From Vibrio sp. 10N.261.45.E2 (GTDB taxonomy: Bacteria > Pseudomonadota > Gammaproteobacteria > Enterobacterales > Vibrionaceae), in assembly GCF_002875705.1 (NCBI RefSeq), contig NZ_MCZZ01000069.1:1-64000 (forward strand): a stretch of DNA of 64,000 nucleotides, written 5' to 3'. The first letter of the stretch is position 1. Every line of letters starts with the position of its first letter. Below are positions 17,195 through 26,360 of the stretch, one piece after another. Made by a program: the position numbers and the translations under genes. The notes beneath the pieces are model-generated. The model saw nothing but the letters and a program-made list of their open reading frames with translations, searched no databases and was not told where the DNA came from.

Positions 17195-17437
17195 ATGTCT
17201 TTTGAAGTACTAGAGCAGCTAGAAGCAAAAATTCAAACAGCAGTAGATACAATTGCACTTCTTCAAATGGAAGTGGAAGAGCTTAAAGAAGAGAAACAAG
17301 CACTAGCAACAGAAGCTGGTGAGCTTAAAGCAAGCCGTCACGAGCTAGAGCAAAAAACTCAGCAGATGCAAGAAGAGCACTCTGCATGGCAAGATCGCAT
17401 CCGTAACCTTCTTGGTAAAATGGATGAAGTAGAGTAA
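17195..17437 (+). CDS. zapB: Cell division protein ZapB
   Basis: ZapB is an 80-residue coiled coil that joins the Z-ring through ZapA and links it to the chromosome terminus via MatP. The start MSFEVLEQLEAKIQTAVDTIALLQMEVEELKE is family-typical, and nearly the whole chain is heptad-patterned, rich in Glu, Lys, Gln and Leu. Length matches the E. coli protein (about 80). It is monocistronic with a very strong terminator. Confidence 0.93.
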   Translation: MSFEVLEQLEAKIQTAVDTIALLQMEVEELKEEKQALATEAGELKASRHELEQKTQQMQEEHSAWQDRIRNLLGKMDEVE

Positions 17438-17454
17438 TTGACTCTTCAGAATTA

Positions 17455-17487
17455 AAAAACGCCCGCTACTCAGTAGCGGGCGTTTTT
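17455..17487. terminator. Bidirectional terminator between zapB and rraA
   Basis: AAAAACGCCCGCTACT (17455-17470) and AGTAGCGGGCGTTTTT (17472-17487) form a 16-bp perfect inverted repeat around one base. T runs on both strands suit both convergent genes. Confidence 0.92.
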
Positions 17488-17531
17488 GTTTGTGTTCATA
17501 TGTTTTGCTTCGAAGCTTAGTGAGTTGTGAG

Positions 17532-18050
17532 TTACTCGACCTCTTCTTCCTCAACATCCAAATCAAGCTCTACATCCAAAGGCTCTGCAGAAAGAATGAT
17601 GCCGGTGTTGTCTGCGTAGAGGTAATCTTCTGGTAAGAAGGTCACACTACCAAAATTCACTGGGACGTCTATCTCTCCGACACCTTCTTGGCTTGCACCA
17701 ACAGGAATAGAAGCCAAGGCTTGGATGCCTAGGTTCATGTCTTCAAGCTCATCGACTTCACGAACGCAGCCGTAAACCACAATACCTTCCCACTCATTGT
17801 CTTCGGCAAGCAGGGCAATCTCAGCATCGATCAGCGCTTTGCGTAGTGAGCCGCCACCATCGATTAACAACACACGCCCCAGGCCATCTTGCTCTAGTAC
17901 AGAGCGAATCAAAGCGTTGTCTTCAAAACACTTTAATGTCGTGATCTGTCCTGCGAAGGATGCACGTCCACCGAAGTTGCTGAACATTGGCTCCACGACA
18001 TCAACTTGATCCAAATATATGTCGCACAGTGTTGAAGTGTTGTATTCCAT
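17532..18050 (-). CDS. rraA: RNase E activity regulator RraA
   Basis: RraA forms a ring-shaped trimer that binds RNase E and inhibits mRNA decay. The 172-residue protein shows [18 protein letters not shown], the [10 protein letters not shown] stretch, [19 protein letters not shown] and [12 protein letters not shown]. The C-terminal tail is very acidic (runs of Glu and Asp). It lies 73 nt downstream of menA in the same direction, an arrangement also known in enterics, and is likely co-transcribed. Confidence 0.94.
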   Translation of the reverse strand: MEYNTSTLCDIYLDQVDVVEPMFSNFGGRASFAGQITTLKCFEDNALIRSVLEQDGLGRVLLIDGGGSLRKALIDAEIALLAEDNEWEGIVVYGCVREVDELEDMNLGIQALASIPVGASQEGVGEIDVPVNFGSVTFLPEDYLYADNTGIILSAEPLDVELDLDVEEEEVE

Positions 18051-18123
18051 TAGTATACCTTTTGAACAATGAGCTTACTTTGAGTATATCGGTGCTTGAT
18101 CCCTTTGCAATGATTAGTCTCAA

Positions 18124-19041
18124 TTAACTCAGTAGAGTTTGAGCTACGACAACCCCTGCAAACAATAGGTTAGTGACCAGTGAGCATTTCACAATCACAG
18201 GCATCATTGGTGCAATCTGCGCTGGTTTTTCGGTTTCCCAAACGGCCTTCCCGTGCTTATAAACAACAACAATGCTCAGTAAAAACGGTAGGCTGATCCA
18301 AACTGGTTTTTCTTGAATCAGTAGGTAAATAGCAAAAGAGACAAGTGCCAAACCAAGCAGTGCAAAATGGTAGTGCTTGGCTTTGCGTTGTCCTAGACGA
18401 ACCGCCATGGTGCGCTTGCCGCATTCGCTGTCGTTTTCGATGTCACGCATGTTGTTGATATTGAGTACTGCAACTGCCATCAAGCCACAGCCCAATGCTG
18501 GTAAAAACAGACTTGGTTCAACATGGCCAGTGTGTAAGAAGTAAGTTCCGGAAACACCGAGCAAACCAAAGAAGATAAATACCGATAAGTCGCCAAGGCC
18601 AATATAGCCATAAGGCTTATTTCCGACGGTGTAAGCGATCGCTGCAGCAATGGCTAATACGCCTAACGCAATGAAAGATAAGATACTTTCAATCGAGGTT
18701 AAGGCGTGGAAAATAAGAATCAGCCCAGCGATCATGGTAAACACGATGTTGAGGATGATGGCTTGCTTCATGGTTTTAGCGGTTACCGCGCCAGACTGCA
18801 TTGCACGTGTTGGCCCAAGGCGATTTTCGTTGTCTGTGCCTTTTACTGCGTCACCATAGTCATTGGCTAGGTTCGATAGGATCTGTAATAAAGTGGCGGT
18901 TAAAAATGCCAGTAGTGCTATCGATAAAGAAAACTGACCGCCGGCGAACGCTAAACTACTTCCTGTAAGAATAGAGACGAGTGCAAGAGGCAGAGTTTTT
19001 GGTCGTGCGGCATCAAGCCAAATCAGTAGAGATTGTTTCAT
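18124..19041 (-). CDS. menA: 1,4-dihydroxy-2-naphthoate polyprenyltransferase
   Basis: MenA is a membrane-bound UbiA-family enzyme that attaches the isoprenoid tail to 1,4-dihydroxy-2-naphthoate in menaquinone synthesis. The 305 residues have eight to nine hydrophobic segments and the two Asp-rich motifs: NLANDYGDAVKGTD (about residue 60) and NNMRDIENDSECGKRT (about residue 195), which bind Mg-prenyl diphosphate. The start AARPKTLPLALVSI is typical. It leads into rraA. Confidence 0.94.
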   Translation of the reverse strand: MKQSLLIWLDAARPKTLPLALVSILTGSSLAFAGGQFSLSIALLAFLTATLLQILSNLANDYGDAVKGTDNENRLGPTRAMQSGAVTAKTMKQAIILNIVFTMIAGLILIFHALTSIESILSFIALGVLAIAAAIAYTVGNKPYGYIGLGDLSVFIFFGLLGVSGTYFLHTGHVEPSLFLPALGCGLMAVAVLNINNMRDIENDSECGKRTMAVRLGQRKAKHYHFALLGLALVSFAIYLLIQEKPVWISLPFLLSIVVVYKHGKAVWETEKPAQIAPMMPVIVKCSLVTNLLFAGVVVAQTLLS

Positions 19042-19111
19042 CGTAGGTCTAATTCTTTGTAAGTCTTCGTTTCAAACTGTGATTTGAGTATACGCCCATT
19101 TTTCGGGTAAT

Positions 19112-19136
19112 AAAAAGCCCACTCGAAAGTGGGCCT
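19112..19136 (-). terminator. Terminator of hslVU
   Basis: GCCCACT (19117-19123) and AGTGGGC (19128-19134) flank a loop that reads TTCG on the minus strand and is followed there by TTTTTATT. Confidence 0.82.
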
Positions 19137-19196
19137 TGAATTCGCTTATTAGCTGCTATTTCTTTGAGATAGAGCAATAAGTTGGAGTTTCGTGTG

Positions 19197-20537
19197 CTAC
19201 AGGATGAAGCGGCTTAGGTCTTCGTCTTCAACGAATTCGCCAAGCTTCGACGTTACGTAAGCTTCATCAATCACTAGCTTGCTACCCGCTTTGTCTGTTG
19301 CGTCGAATGAAATCTCATCCATCAGGCGCTCCATTACTGTGTGTAGACGACGTGCACCGATGTTTTCAGTGGTTTCGTTTACGCGCCATGCTGCGTCTGC
19401 GATTTGATTGATGCCATCTTCAGTGAACTCAATGCTCACATCTTCTGTTTTCATTAGGGCAATGTACTGCTCTGTTAGAGATGCTTTTGGTTCAGTCAGG
19501 ATGCGTTTAAAGTCATTTGCAGAAAGCGCTTCAAGCTCTACACGGATTGGTAGACGACCTTGCAGTTCAGGGATCAGGTCAGATGGCTTAGCCACTTGGA
19601 ATGCGCCTGATGTGATGAACAAGATGTGGTCTGTTTTCACCATGCCGTGCTTGGTTGATACAGTGCTGCCTTCAATAAGAGGTAGTAGGTCACGCTGAAC
19701 ACCTTCGCGAGATACGTCTGGGCCTGAGCTGTCGCCACGCTTACAGATTTTGTCGATCTCATCGATGAATACGATGCCGTTGTTTTCAGCGTTGAAGATC
19801 GCGTTCTCTTTTAGCTCTTCTTGGTTCACAAGCTTTGACGCTTCTTCTTCCGTCAGTGCTTTGAATGCGTCTTTGATTTTCATCTTACGCTTTTTCTTGG
19901 TGTCGCCAGCTAGGTTTTGGAACATGCCTTGTAGCTGGTTAGTCATCTCTTCCATGCCCGGAGGTGACATGATTTCAACGCCCATTTGTGGTGCTGCTAC
20001 GTCGACTTCGATCTCTTTGTCGTCTAGCTTACCTTCACGCAGTTTCTTGCGGAAAATCTGACGAGTGTTTGAAGAGGTCGTGTCTTCAGTTGATTGCTCG
20101 TTCTGACCCCAAGCATCACGAGCTGGTGGTAGAAGGGCATCAAGAATACGTTCTTCAGCTTGTTCTTCAGCGCGATATTTTACTTTTTCCATCGCTTGCT
20201 GGTGCGTCATCTTGATTGCAACGTCCGTTAGATCACGGATGATGGTCTCAACTTCTTTACCAACGTAGCCAACTTCGGTGAACTTAGTTGCTTCTACCTT
20301 GATGAAAGGCGCGTTTGCGAGTTTCGCTAGACGGCGAGCAATTTCAGTTTTACCGACACCCGTTGGACCAATCATTAGGATGTTCTTTGGTGATACTTCA
20401 ACACGCAGGCTCTCTTCAAGCTGCATACGACGCCAGCGGTTACGCAGAGCGATAGCGACTGAACGCTTAGCGTTGTCTTGGCCGATAATGTGGCGATTGA
20501 GTTCGTGAACAATTTCGCGAGGAGTCATCTCAGACAT
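19197..20537 (-). CDS. hslU: HslU ATPase subunit of the HslVU protease
   Basis: HslU is the AAA+ unfoldase ring that feeds substrates to the HslV peptidase. The 446-residue protein has Walker [14 protein letters not shown] (about residue 57), the pore motif GYVGKE, the inserted I-domain (about residues 110-240), Walker [12 protein letters not shown] (about residue 255) and the sensor-2 region [15 protein letters not shown]. The extreme C-terminus [10 protein letters not shown], which docks into HslV, is intact. It follows hslV by 58 nt and is read from the same sigma-32 promoter. Confidence 0.97.
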   Translation of the reverse strand: MSEMTPREIVHELNRHIIGQDNAKRSVAIALRNRWRRMQLEESLRVEVSPKNILMIGPTGVGKTEIARRLAKLANAPFIKVEATKFTEVGYVGKEVETIIRDLTDVAIKMTHQQAMEKVKYRAEEQAEERILDALLPPARDAWGQNEQSTEDTTSSNTRQIFRKKLREGKLDDKEIEVDVAAPQMGVEIMSPPGMEEMTNQLQGMFQNLAGDTKKKRKMKIKDAFKALTEEEASKLVNQEELKENAIFNAENNGIVFIDEIDKICKRGDSSGPDVSREGVQRDLLPLIEGSTVSTKHGMVKTDHILFITSGAFQVAKPSDLIPELQGRLPIRVELEALSANDFKRILTEPKASLTEQYIALMKTEDVSIEFTEDGINQIADAAWRVNETTENIGARRLHTVMERLMDEISFDATDKAGSKLVIDEAYVTSKLGEFVEDEDLSRFIL

Positions 20538-20595
20538 GGTTTTTCCTTAATTCTTTAATCACTGTTGAATACAACGTTATTGGTGGAAGCGTTCG

Positions 20596-21144
20596 TTACT
20601 CTGGCTTTGGCAGTTCAACGGTGCTTTCTAGTTCTTCAACGGTGTGGTGATGGTTGGTGAATACACAGATATCGCCCGCAATGTTCAGCGACTTTTCTGC
20701 GATTTCACGCGCATCTAAATCAGTATTTTCTAATAGTGCCGTAGCCGCTGCTTGAGCGAAGTTACCGCCCGAACCGATCGCAATCAGGTCGTTTTCAGGT
20801 TGAACTACGTCACCGTTACCAGTGATGATCAGTGAAGCGGTCTCATCCGCTACTGCTAGCAGTGCTTCTAACTTACGTAGAGCACGGTCGCTACGCCAAT
20901 CCTTCGCCAGCTCAACGGCAGCTTTGGTCAGATGGCCTTGGTGCATTTGTAGCTTGCTTTCAAATTTTTCGAATAGCGTGAAAGCATCAGCCGTACCGCC
21001 AGCAAAACCAGCCAGTACTTTGTTGTTGTATAGGCGACGTACTTTACGGGCATTGCCCTTCATTACAGTATTGCCTAGAGATACTTGTCCATCACCCGCG
21101 ATGACGACTTTATTATTACGACGTACAGATACAATGGTAGTCAC
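20596..21144 (-). CDS. hslV: HslV peptidase subunit of the HslVU protease
   Basis: HslV forms a dodecameric, proteasome-like peptidase. After Met removal, the N-terminal Thr ([20 protein letters not shown]) is the nucleophile; [26 protein letters not shown] and [12 protein letters not shown] are also conserved. At 182 residues it is full length. The start codon is GTG at 21144, supported by AAGAGG 8 nt upstream. It is first in the hslVU operon behind a heat-shock promoter. Confidence 0.96.
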   Translation of the reverse strand: MTTIVSVRRNNKVVIAGDGQVSLGNTVMKGNARKVRRLYNNKVLAGFAGGTADAFTLFEKFESKLQMHQGHLTKAAVELAKDWRSDRALRKLEALLAVADETASLIITGNGDVVQPENDLIAIGSGGNFAQAAATALLENTDLDAREIAEKSLNIAGDICVFTNHHHTVEELESTVELPKPE

Positions 21145-21186
21145 GAGTAGGGCCTCTTAATATTTCTTATCTTTGGGTATAAAAAC

Positions 21187-21217
21187 TATATGAGGATGGC
21201 GCTCGGATAATTCAAGG
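21187..21217 (-). promoter_or_regulatory. Sigma-32 promoter of hslVU
   Basis: On the minus strand CCTTGAA (21217-21211) is the -35 element; 15 bp later comes CCTCATATA (21195-21187), close to the heat-shock -10 CCCCATTTA. It lies about 43 bp before the hslV start. Heat-shock control of hslVU is established in E. coli. Confidence 0.78.
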
Positions 21218-21291
21218 AAGGGCGAGTGATGTCGCGCAACTTATCGGTGGAAGTTGTAAGGAAATTTGGCTGAACGGAGGGGAGATAAAAG

Positions 21292-21315
21292 AAAACCTCC
21301 ACAATGGGAGGTTTT
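21292..21315 (-). terminator. Terminator of ftsN
   Basis: AAAACCTCC (21292-21300) and GGAGGTTTT (21307-21315) pair around a 6-nt loop; on the minus strand TCTTTTATC follows. Confidence 0.8.
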
Positions 21316-21368
21316 CAATATTTGGTTTTATGCTTTTACTAAGACTGAAACTGGCGCTGAATCTAAAA

Positions 21369-21908
21369 CTACTCGGTGTCTTTCCAAATAGCGCAAGGTT
21401 CGATTTTCGCTCTTTGCAGCTTGTGGCGATCTCGCTCTGCGTCACGCTTCAATTTGTAAGGACCTAAAACCACACGGTACCAGCTACTGCCATCTTTCTT
21501 GCGGATCTCACTCGAGATACCTTGGAAGGCAATATCTAACTTACGTGCTTCTGCCTGCGACGAGGTTTTGTAAGCGCCACACTGCATGATGTAAGGGATC
21601 TTAGAGATCTGCTGCTCTTTGGCTTTGACTTCAACTTCTCGGCTTGGCAGCGTTTCAACATAATCCCACTTCTCTTCAGGAGGCGGTGGAATGACTTTCG
21701 CAGGTTTTGGCTTAGGCTTTGGTTTGGTTGCCACAGGAGTCGGTGCTGGCGGCTCAGGATCATTACTCAATAGGTAAAGTCCGTAACCAAAACCACCGGC
21801 AAGGAGGATCGCCAAAAGACCACTGCGCCAAGGTTTACGGCGAGGGGCTTGTTTCTTGGTCGGTTTCTTCGTGCCACGACCGCGCTTTACATAATCTCTA
21901 TTAGCCAC
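21369..21908 (-). CDS. ftsN: Cell division protein FtsN
   Basis: FtsN is a bitopic inner-membrane protein that triggers septal peptidoglycan synthesis. The start is taken as GTG at 21908, giving MANRDYVKRGRG as in other FtsN proteins; a TTG at 21920 would add four unmatched residues. Layout over 179 residues: basic cytoplasmic tail (1-29), TM (30-47), Pro/Lys linker, the essential-domain motif EEKWDYVETL with Trp81, Tyr83 and Leu87, then directly a SPOR domain (about 102-179). E. coli FtsN (about 319 residues) has a long Gln-rich linker that is absent here. No good RBS is visible. Confidence 0.9.
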   Translation of the reverse strand: MANRDYVKRGRGTKKPTKKQAPRRKPWRSGLLAILLAGGFGYGLYLLSNDPEPPAPTPVATKPKPKPKPAKVIPPPPEEKWDYVETLPSREVEVKAKEQQISKIPYIMQCGAYKTSSQAEARKLDIAFQGISSEIRKKDGSSWYRVVLGPYKLKRDAERDRHKLQRAKIEPCAIWKDTE

Positions 21909-21983
21909 AAGACAATTCAATAGTTGCTGATTCTGCTCTCATGGTAATCCAGATTGCGCGAGGATAATAGTGCAGAAATGGAA

Positions 21984-22005
21984 GCGGCACATCAAAATGT
22001 GCCGC
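21984..22005 (-). terminator. Probable terminator of cytR
   Basis: GCGGCACAT (21984-21992) and ATGTGCCGC (21997-22005) form a 9-bp stem with a 4-nt loop just past the cytR stop. The T tail on the minus strand is weak. Confidence 0.6.
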
Positions 22006-22030
22006 AGATTTATATCGGTATTTCTAAGGC

Positions 22031-23035
22031 TTACATTCGAGGTGGCGCAGTACTGCCTCGAACCACTAACTTAGCTTCAAGCAGGCGTGAACCAGCTTGC
22101 ACATCGTTGCCTTTCAGGAGGTCAAGCATCATTAACATCGCTTGGCGTCCAATCTCATAACGAGGTTGAGAAATGGTGGTTAGCGGTGGATCGCAGTATT
22201 GAGCGAACTGGATGTCATCGAAGCCAACAATGGATAGGTCTTGAGGTACGCGTAAGCCTAGTTTCTTCGCTTCTTGAATCGCACCAATGGCCATTGCATC
22301 GTTGTGACAGAAAATAGCCGTTGGCTGTTCAGGAAGTGCCAGTAATTGACGAACCGCTTGAGCGCCTGCTTCAAAGGTAAAGTCACCGACCGTGCTGTAG
22401 GCTGGGTTCATTGTGACTCCGGCACGACGTAGCGCTTGTTGGTAGCCTTGCTGGCGGAACTTACACAGGGTTGCTGATACTGGCCCTGAGATTTGAGCGA
22501 TACGTTTATGACCTAACTGAGCTAGGTAGTTAACCGCTTCAAATGCAGAGGTCAGGTTGTCGATGTGTACCGTAGGCAGTTCAAGCTCTGGGGCAAATTC
22601 ACACGCCATGACCATCGGTGGTAAGTTCTTTTGTTCAGGCTTGCTGACATCAAACGGGTGGTCAGTACCAAGCAGTAGCATGCCGTCAGCTTGTTTGGTG
22701 AAAACTAAGTTAACAAACGAAGATTCGCGTTTCTTTTGCTGACCGCTATCACCCAGTAGAACAAGGTAATCATTTTCTACTGCGGCATCTTCGATACCAC
22801 GAATGATCTCGGCGAAGTAAGGGTCACAGATATCAGGAACAATAGTGATGATGGTTTTTGATTCGTTGCGACGTAAGTTTCTAGCTAATGTATTGGGTGA
22901 GTATCCAGCTTCAAGTACTGCTGTTTCTACTCGCTTACGAGTTGAAACTGAGACTTTCTCAGGATTCATCAATGCACGTGATACCGTGGCTGTTGAGACG
23001 CCTGCTAGCTGGGCAACATCCTTCATTGTCGCCAT
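22031..23035 (-). CDS. cytR: LacI-family regulator CytR
   Basis: CytR represses nucleoside uptake and catabolism genes together with CRP and is induced by cytidine. The 334-residue protein has the LacI-type HTH at residues 3-25 (MKDVAQLAGVSTATVSRALM), the hinge helix around SPNTLARNLRR, and a periplasmic-binding-like effector domain (VGFDDIQFAQYCDPPLTTISQP). The name rests on similarity plus the cytR-ftsN-hslVU and priA context, shared with enterics. In vibrios CytR is also tied to competence and biofilm. A hairpin at 23116-23134 lies in its leader region. Confidence 0.9.
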   Translation of the reverse strand: MATMKDVAQLAGVSTATVSRALMNPEKVSVSTRKRVETAVLEAGYSPNTLARNLRRNESKTIITIVPDICDPYFAEIIRGIEDAAVENDYLVLLGDSGQQKKRESSFVNLVFTKQADGMLLLGTDHPFDVSKPEQKNLPPMVMACEFAPELELPTVHIDNLTSAFEAVNYLAQLGHKRIAQISGPVSATLCKFRQQGYQQALRRAGVTMNPAYSTVGDFTFEAGAQAVRQLLALPEQPTAIFCHNDAMAIGAIQEAKKLGLRVPQDLSIVGFDDIQFAQYCDPPLTTISQPRYEIGRQAMLMMLDLLKGNDVQAGSRLLEAKLVVRGSTAPPRM

Positions 23036-23115
23036 AAATTAAACCCTCTTTTAAGTTCCTTTGTCGCCTAAGTATCTAAGGCGTGAATAATAAATGTAAT
23101 CGAATAGATATTGTG

Positions 23116-23138
23116 AAAGTGTTGCTAACACTTTTTTT
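23116..23138 (+). terminator. Terminator-like hairpin upstream of cytR, plus strand
   Basis: AAAGTGTT (23116-23123) and AACACTTT (23127-23134) pair around a 3-nt loop, followed by T on the plus strand. Both neighbours, cytR and priA, read on the minus strand, so no known gene needs a plus-strand terminator here. It may instead be a palindromic operator for a LacI-type protein such as CytR. Confidence 0.5.
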
Positions 23139-23275
23139 ATTGCAATATTTTATTCGTTTAAATCGCGTAAAGTTACGGCTAGATTAACAAAAATCACATG
23201 ACTAGTGTGAAGTTGCTCACGAGTAATATGAAATATTTGTGAATAAACTTATCATTAGTTTTAACCCAAGTGGGT

Positions 23276-25477
23276 TTAGCTCAAATCTTGAGGCTCAATA
23301 TCGAGTGACCAGCGGACTTTTTTCGCAGCAGGTAACATATTGATCGCCGGCTTGGCACTCATTAAAAGCTTCTGCATTAACGACCGCGTCTGAGTTTGTA
23401 AGATTAGCTGCCAACGCGATTTGCCCGCACGTTTAGCTAACGGAGCAGGGGTTGGCCCTAGAACCATGCAATATTGGTCAAACAGTGGATGCGATTCCAA
23501 TGTGTGACGAACCTGGCGCAAGAACTCTTCCACTAAGCGTGTGTCGTTCGCTTCTGCTCTAAACAGAGTCATAAAGGTATAAGGCGGTAACATAGCTTGC
23601 TTACGTTCTGCCAGTGCCGTCTGAGCAAAGTGGTTATAGTCTTTGTGCAGCAAGGCTTGCAGCAATCCATGTTCTGGGTGGTGAGTTTGTAAGATTACCT
23701 CACCGGGTTTGCTAGCACGACCTGCTCGCCCTGCTACTTGGATGAATAGCTGGGCAAGACGCTCAGATGCTCGGAAGTCACTGCTATATAAAGACCCATC
23801 AACATCCAATAACGCCACAAGTGTCACGTCAGGGAAATGGTGCCCCTTAGCCAACATTTGTGTGCCGATTAAAATCTGGTATTCACCTTTACGAATCGAC
23901 TCTAGCGCGCTTTCTAAGCTGCCTTTACGGCGGGTGCTGTCGCGGTCAATGCGAATTGTTTTGTATTCAGGGAATAGTTGGCCAAGTTGAGCTTCTAATT
24001 GCTCGGTACCTACGCCTACTGTTACTAAGTTCGAAGACCCACAACCTTGACAATTGTGCACAATGTGCTGCTGAGAACCACAGTGGTGGCAGCGCATCTC
24101 ATTGCTGTATTGGTGATAGGTGTAGTAAGCATCGCAACGTTTACATTCGGCAGTCCAACCACAATCGTGACACATCAATGCGGGAGAAAACCCTCGGCGA
24201 TTGAGAAACAGCATCACTTGGTTGCCTGCTTTGAGGTGTCTTTGCATCTCGGCAATTAACGATGCAGACAAGCCACTTTCTAGATATTCACCCTTAACAT
24301 CCAACACCTTATTGGTGGTCGGCAATGCGACACCTGCGCGTGAGGTGAGGGTAAGGTAGCTGTATTTACCGATCTGAGCATTGTGCAGTGTTTCAAAGGC
24401 CGGAGTCGCCGAGCCTAACACTACTGGAATCTGTGCTTTGTGCGCACGCATGATCGCCACATCACGAGCATGGTAGCGCAGGCTATCTTGCTGTTTATAA
24501 GAGGCGTCGTGTTCTTCATCGACAATGATAATACCCAAGTCCGCAAACGGCGTGAACAGAGCCGAACGAGTACCAATCACGATGCCCGCTATTTTATCTC
24601 GCGCCGATAACCACGCATTCAGTCGTTCAGAATCATTTAAACCAGAGTGGATAACCTCAACAGGCACATTAAAGCGTCGCTTAAAGCGGTTAATCGTTTG
24701 AGGTGTTAGGCCGATTTCAGGCACTAACACTAATGCTTGTTTACCCTTATCGAGTATCGGCTTGATCATATTCAGGTAGACTTCTGTTTTACCAGAACCT
24801 GTGACGCCTTCTAGCAGGAAACAACCAAAGTCGGTTTGACTATTTACTGTTGCAATCGCGATGGCTTGCTCGGCATTGAGCTTAGGTTTGTCTTGGTCAT
24901 TTTCAAGATCAACAGGCCAAGGCTGACGTTTCGGCTTTTTCTCTACCGATTCAATCCAACCTTTCTCTTCGAGTGTTTTAAGGACAGCGCTACCCACCTC
25001 TTCATCGATGAACTCTTGATGAGGGACGGCGCCGAGCTCCAGCATGTGCATCACTTTGGCTTGCTTGACCGCACGACCAAAGCCTTGCATCAATTGATCT
25101 CTGCCTGATGGTGTCAGTTGCCATTCAACCAATGTTGCGAAGTCAGCTGCTTTACCTTTACGTAAAGCACTTGGCAGGGCATTGGCAAAGGTTTCGCCAA
25201 GCGGGTACTGATAAAACTGACTGCACCACGTTAGGAGAGAATAGACAGATTCCGGCCAAACCGGTTGATTGTCTAATAACGCTTTAATAGGTTTGAGCTT
25301 GTCTAGCTCGAATTCTGATTCGTTAACCAGAGCCGTGACAATACCGGTTAAGGTTTGTCGTCCAAAAGGTACAGAGACTCGCCCACCAATAATCGGAAAT
25401 AGGTGGCTTGGAATCTTGTAATCGAACTGCTTGTCGAGTGGAACAGGCAGTGCCACGCGGGCAATCATTGGACGCAT
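23276..25477 (-). CDS. priA: Primosomal protein N' (helicase PriA)
   Basis: PriA restarts stalled replication forks by binding D-loops and loading DnaB. The 733-residue protein has the N-terminal 3'-DNA-binding domain (PLDKQFDYKIP), the helicase core with Walker A LLEGVTGSGKTEVYLN (about residue 220), DEEHDASYKQQ (Walker B), GSATPAFET, a zinc-binding insert with eight Cys (CHDCGWTAECKRC to CQGCGS, about residues 435-475), and GTQMLAKGHHFPDVTLV with QVAGRAGRA. All look intact. It is divergent from rpmE. Confidence 0.96.
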   Translation of the reverse strand: MRPMIARVALPVPLDKQFDYKIPSHLFPIIGGRVSVPFGRQTLTGIVTALVNESEFELDKLKPIKALLDNQPVWPESVYSLLTWCSQFYQYPLGETFANALPSALRKGKAADFATLVEWQLTPSGRDQLMQGFGRAVKQAKVMHMLELGAVPHQEFIDEEVGSAVLKTLEEKGWIESVEKKPKRQPWPVDLENDQDKPKLNAEQAIAIATVNSQTDFGCFLLEGVTGSGKTEVYLNMIKPILDKGKQALVLVPEIGLTPQTINRFKRRFNVPVEVIHSGLNDSERLNAWLSARDKIAGIVIGTRSALFTPFADLGIIIVDEEHDASYKQQDSLRYHARDVAIMRAHKAQIPVVLGSATPAFETLHNAQIGKYSYLTLTSRAGVALPTTNKVLDVKGEYLESGLSASLIAEMQRHLKAGNQVMLFLNRRGFSPALMCHDCGWTAECKRCDAYYTYHQYSNEMRCHHCGSQQHIVHNCQGCGSSNLVTVGVGTEQLEAQLGQLFPEYKTIRIDRDSTRRKGSLESALESIRKGEYQILIGTQMLAKGHHFPDVTLVALLDVDGSLYSSDFRASERLAQLFIQVAGRAGRASKPGEVILQTHHPEHGLLQALLHKDYNHFAQTALAERKQAMLPPYTFMTLFRAEANDTRLVEEFLRQVRHTLESHPLFDQYCMVLGPTPAPLAKRAGKSRWQLILQTQTRSLMQKLLMSAKPAINMLPAAKKVRWSLDIEPQDLS

Positions 25478-25808
25478 AAAGGGACGGCTTTATCTGAGTT
25501 GACGAGAGCGAACAGTCTAAAGGATAAGGCGCTTAAATTCGAGAAGCAGTTTGGATGAAGGCGGCGAGTAAGCTTATACAAGTAAAGAGAGCCAGAAATC
25601 TCAAGCCGATAAAAGAAATAAAGATACAATTGGTGAAAAATGTATCAAATCAGTTGATCCTACCTTATAGATTCATTACTATACTGCGCCTTAAAGGTAT
25701 GGCTTCGTCACTCTTTTGTGCGAATGCGGTGTCTTTATTTCTTTTTTAAACTACGTGTGGTGTGCGGCTTAGAATCGTATAGCGACACGGCCTACTTGAG
25801 GTTATCCC
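25478..25808. other. Divergent region between priA and rpmE
   Basis: A 64-codon frame (25555-25749) exists but has no RBS and no recognisable product, so I do not call it. The region otherwise holds the promoters of priA and rpmE. Confidence 0.5.
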
Positions 25809-26027
25809 ATGAAAGCTGGAATCCACCCAGAATACAAAGCAGTTTCTGCAACTTGTTCTTGCGGCAACACATTTGAGTTCAACTCAACTCTTGCAAAAGA
25901 ATCTATCCACCTAGACGTATGTGACAAATGTCACCCATTCTACACTGGTAAGCAACGTATCGTAGATACAGGCGGCCGTGTTGATCGCTTCAACAAGCGT
26001 TTCGGTGCTCTTTCTAGCAAGAAGTAA
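25809..26027 (+). CDS. rpmE: 50S ribosomal protein L31
   Basis: This is a 72-residue large-subunit protein of the zinc-binding (C+) type: Cys16 and Cys18 ([11 protein letters not shown]) and Cys37 and Cys40 ([12 protein letters not shown]) form the metal site. The zinc-free paralogue ykgM/rpmE2 is not in this window. GAGG lies upstream of the ATG. It is a single gene with a UUCG-capped terminator. Confidence 0.96.
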   Translation: MKAGIHPEYKAVSATCSCGNTFEFNSTLAKESIHLDVCDKCHPFYTGKQRIVDTGGRVDRFNKRFGALSSKK

Positions 26028-26046
26028 TTCTCGCTATTTAGACATG

Positions 26047-26072
26047 AAAAGGACACTTCGGTGTCCTTTTTT
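26047..26072 (+). terminator. Terminator of rpmE with a UUCG loop
   Basis: AAAAGGACAC (26047-26056), TTCG, GTGTCCTTTT (26061-26070), then T: a 10-bp stem with the stable C(UUCG)G tetraloop. Confidence 0.92.
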
Positions 26073-26360
26073 GTTGCCTGCAATTTAAGAAAGCAGCGAC
26101 TTTCATTTAAGCTTTAACCCCACCTAACGATAGGTAGCCTCTCTATTCTATTACAGGGCAATTCCTTACTTATCATTCGCCGCTAAAATTCCGCACGAAA
26201 GTTCAACAAGCGATAGTAATTTCAACTGCTCACTGGTCTTATTAGTAGTGAAATCTCGTTTTTTAATGAGACAGAGGCTTCAACCACCTAGGAACTTTGA
26301 AGTACATCCATTAACATGAACAAGATCCCCCAAATAATAATATCCTAGGAACCTACACCT
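26073..26360. other. Region upstream of the malic enzyme gene
   Basis: With the terminator this gap is 333 bp. A short inverted repeat ACCTA/TAGGT occurs near 26125. It must hold the malic enzyme promoter; I recognise no operator. Confidence 0.45.

Noticed and set aside
25555..25749. 64-codon plus-strand frame between priA and rpmE
   Set aside because: No Shine-Dalgarno sequence, no family resemblance and AT-rich composition typical of the gap. Ribosome profiling could reverse this.
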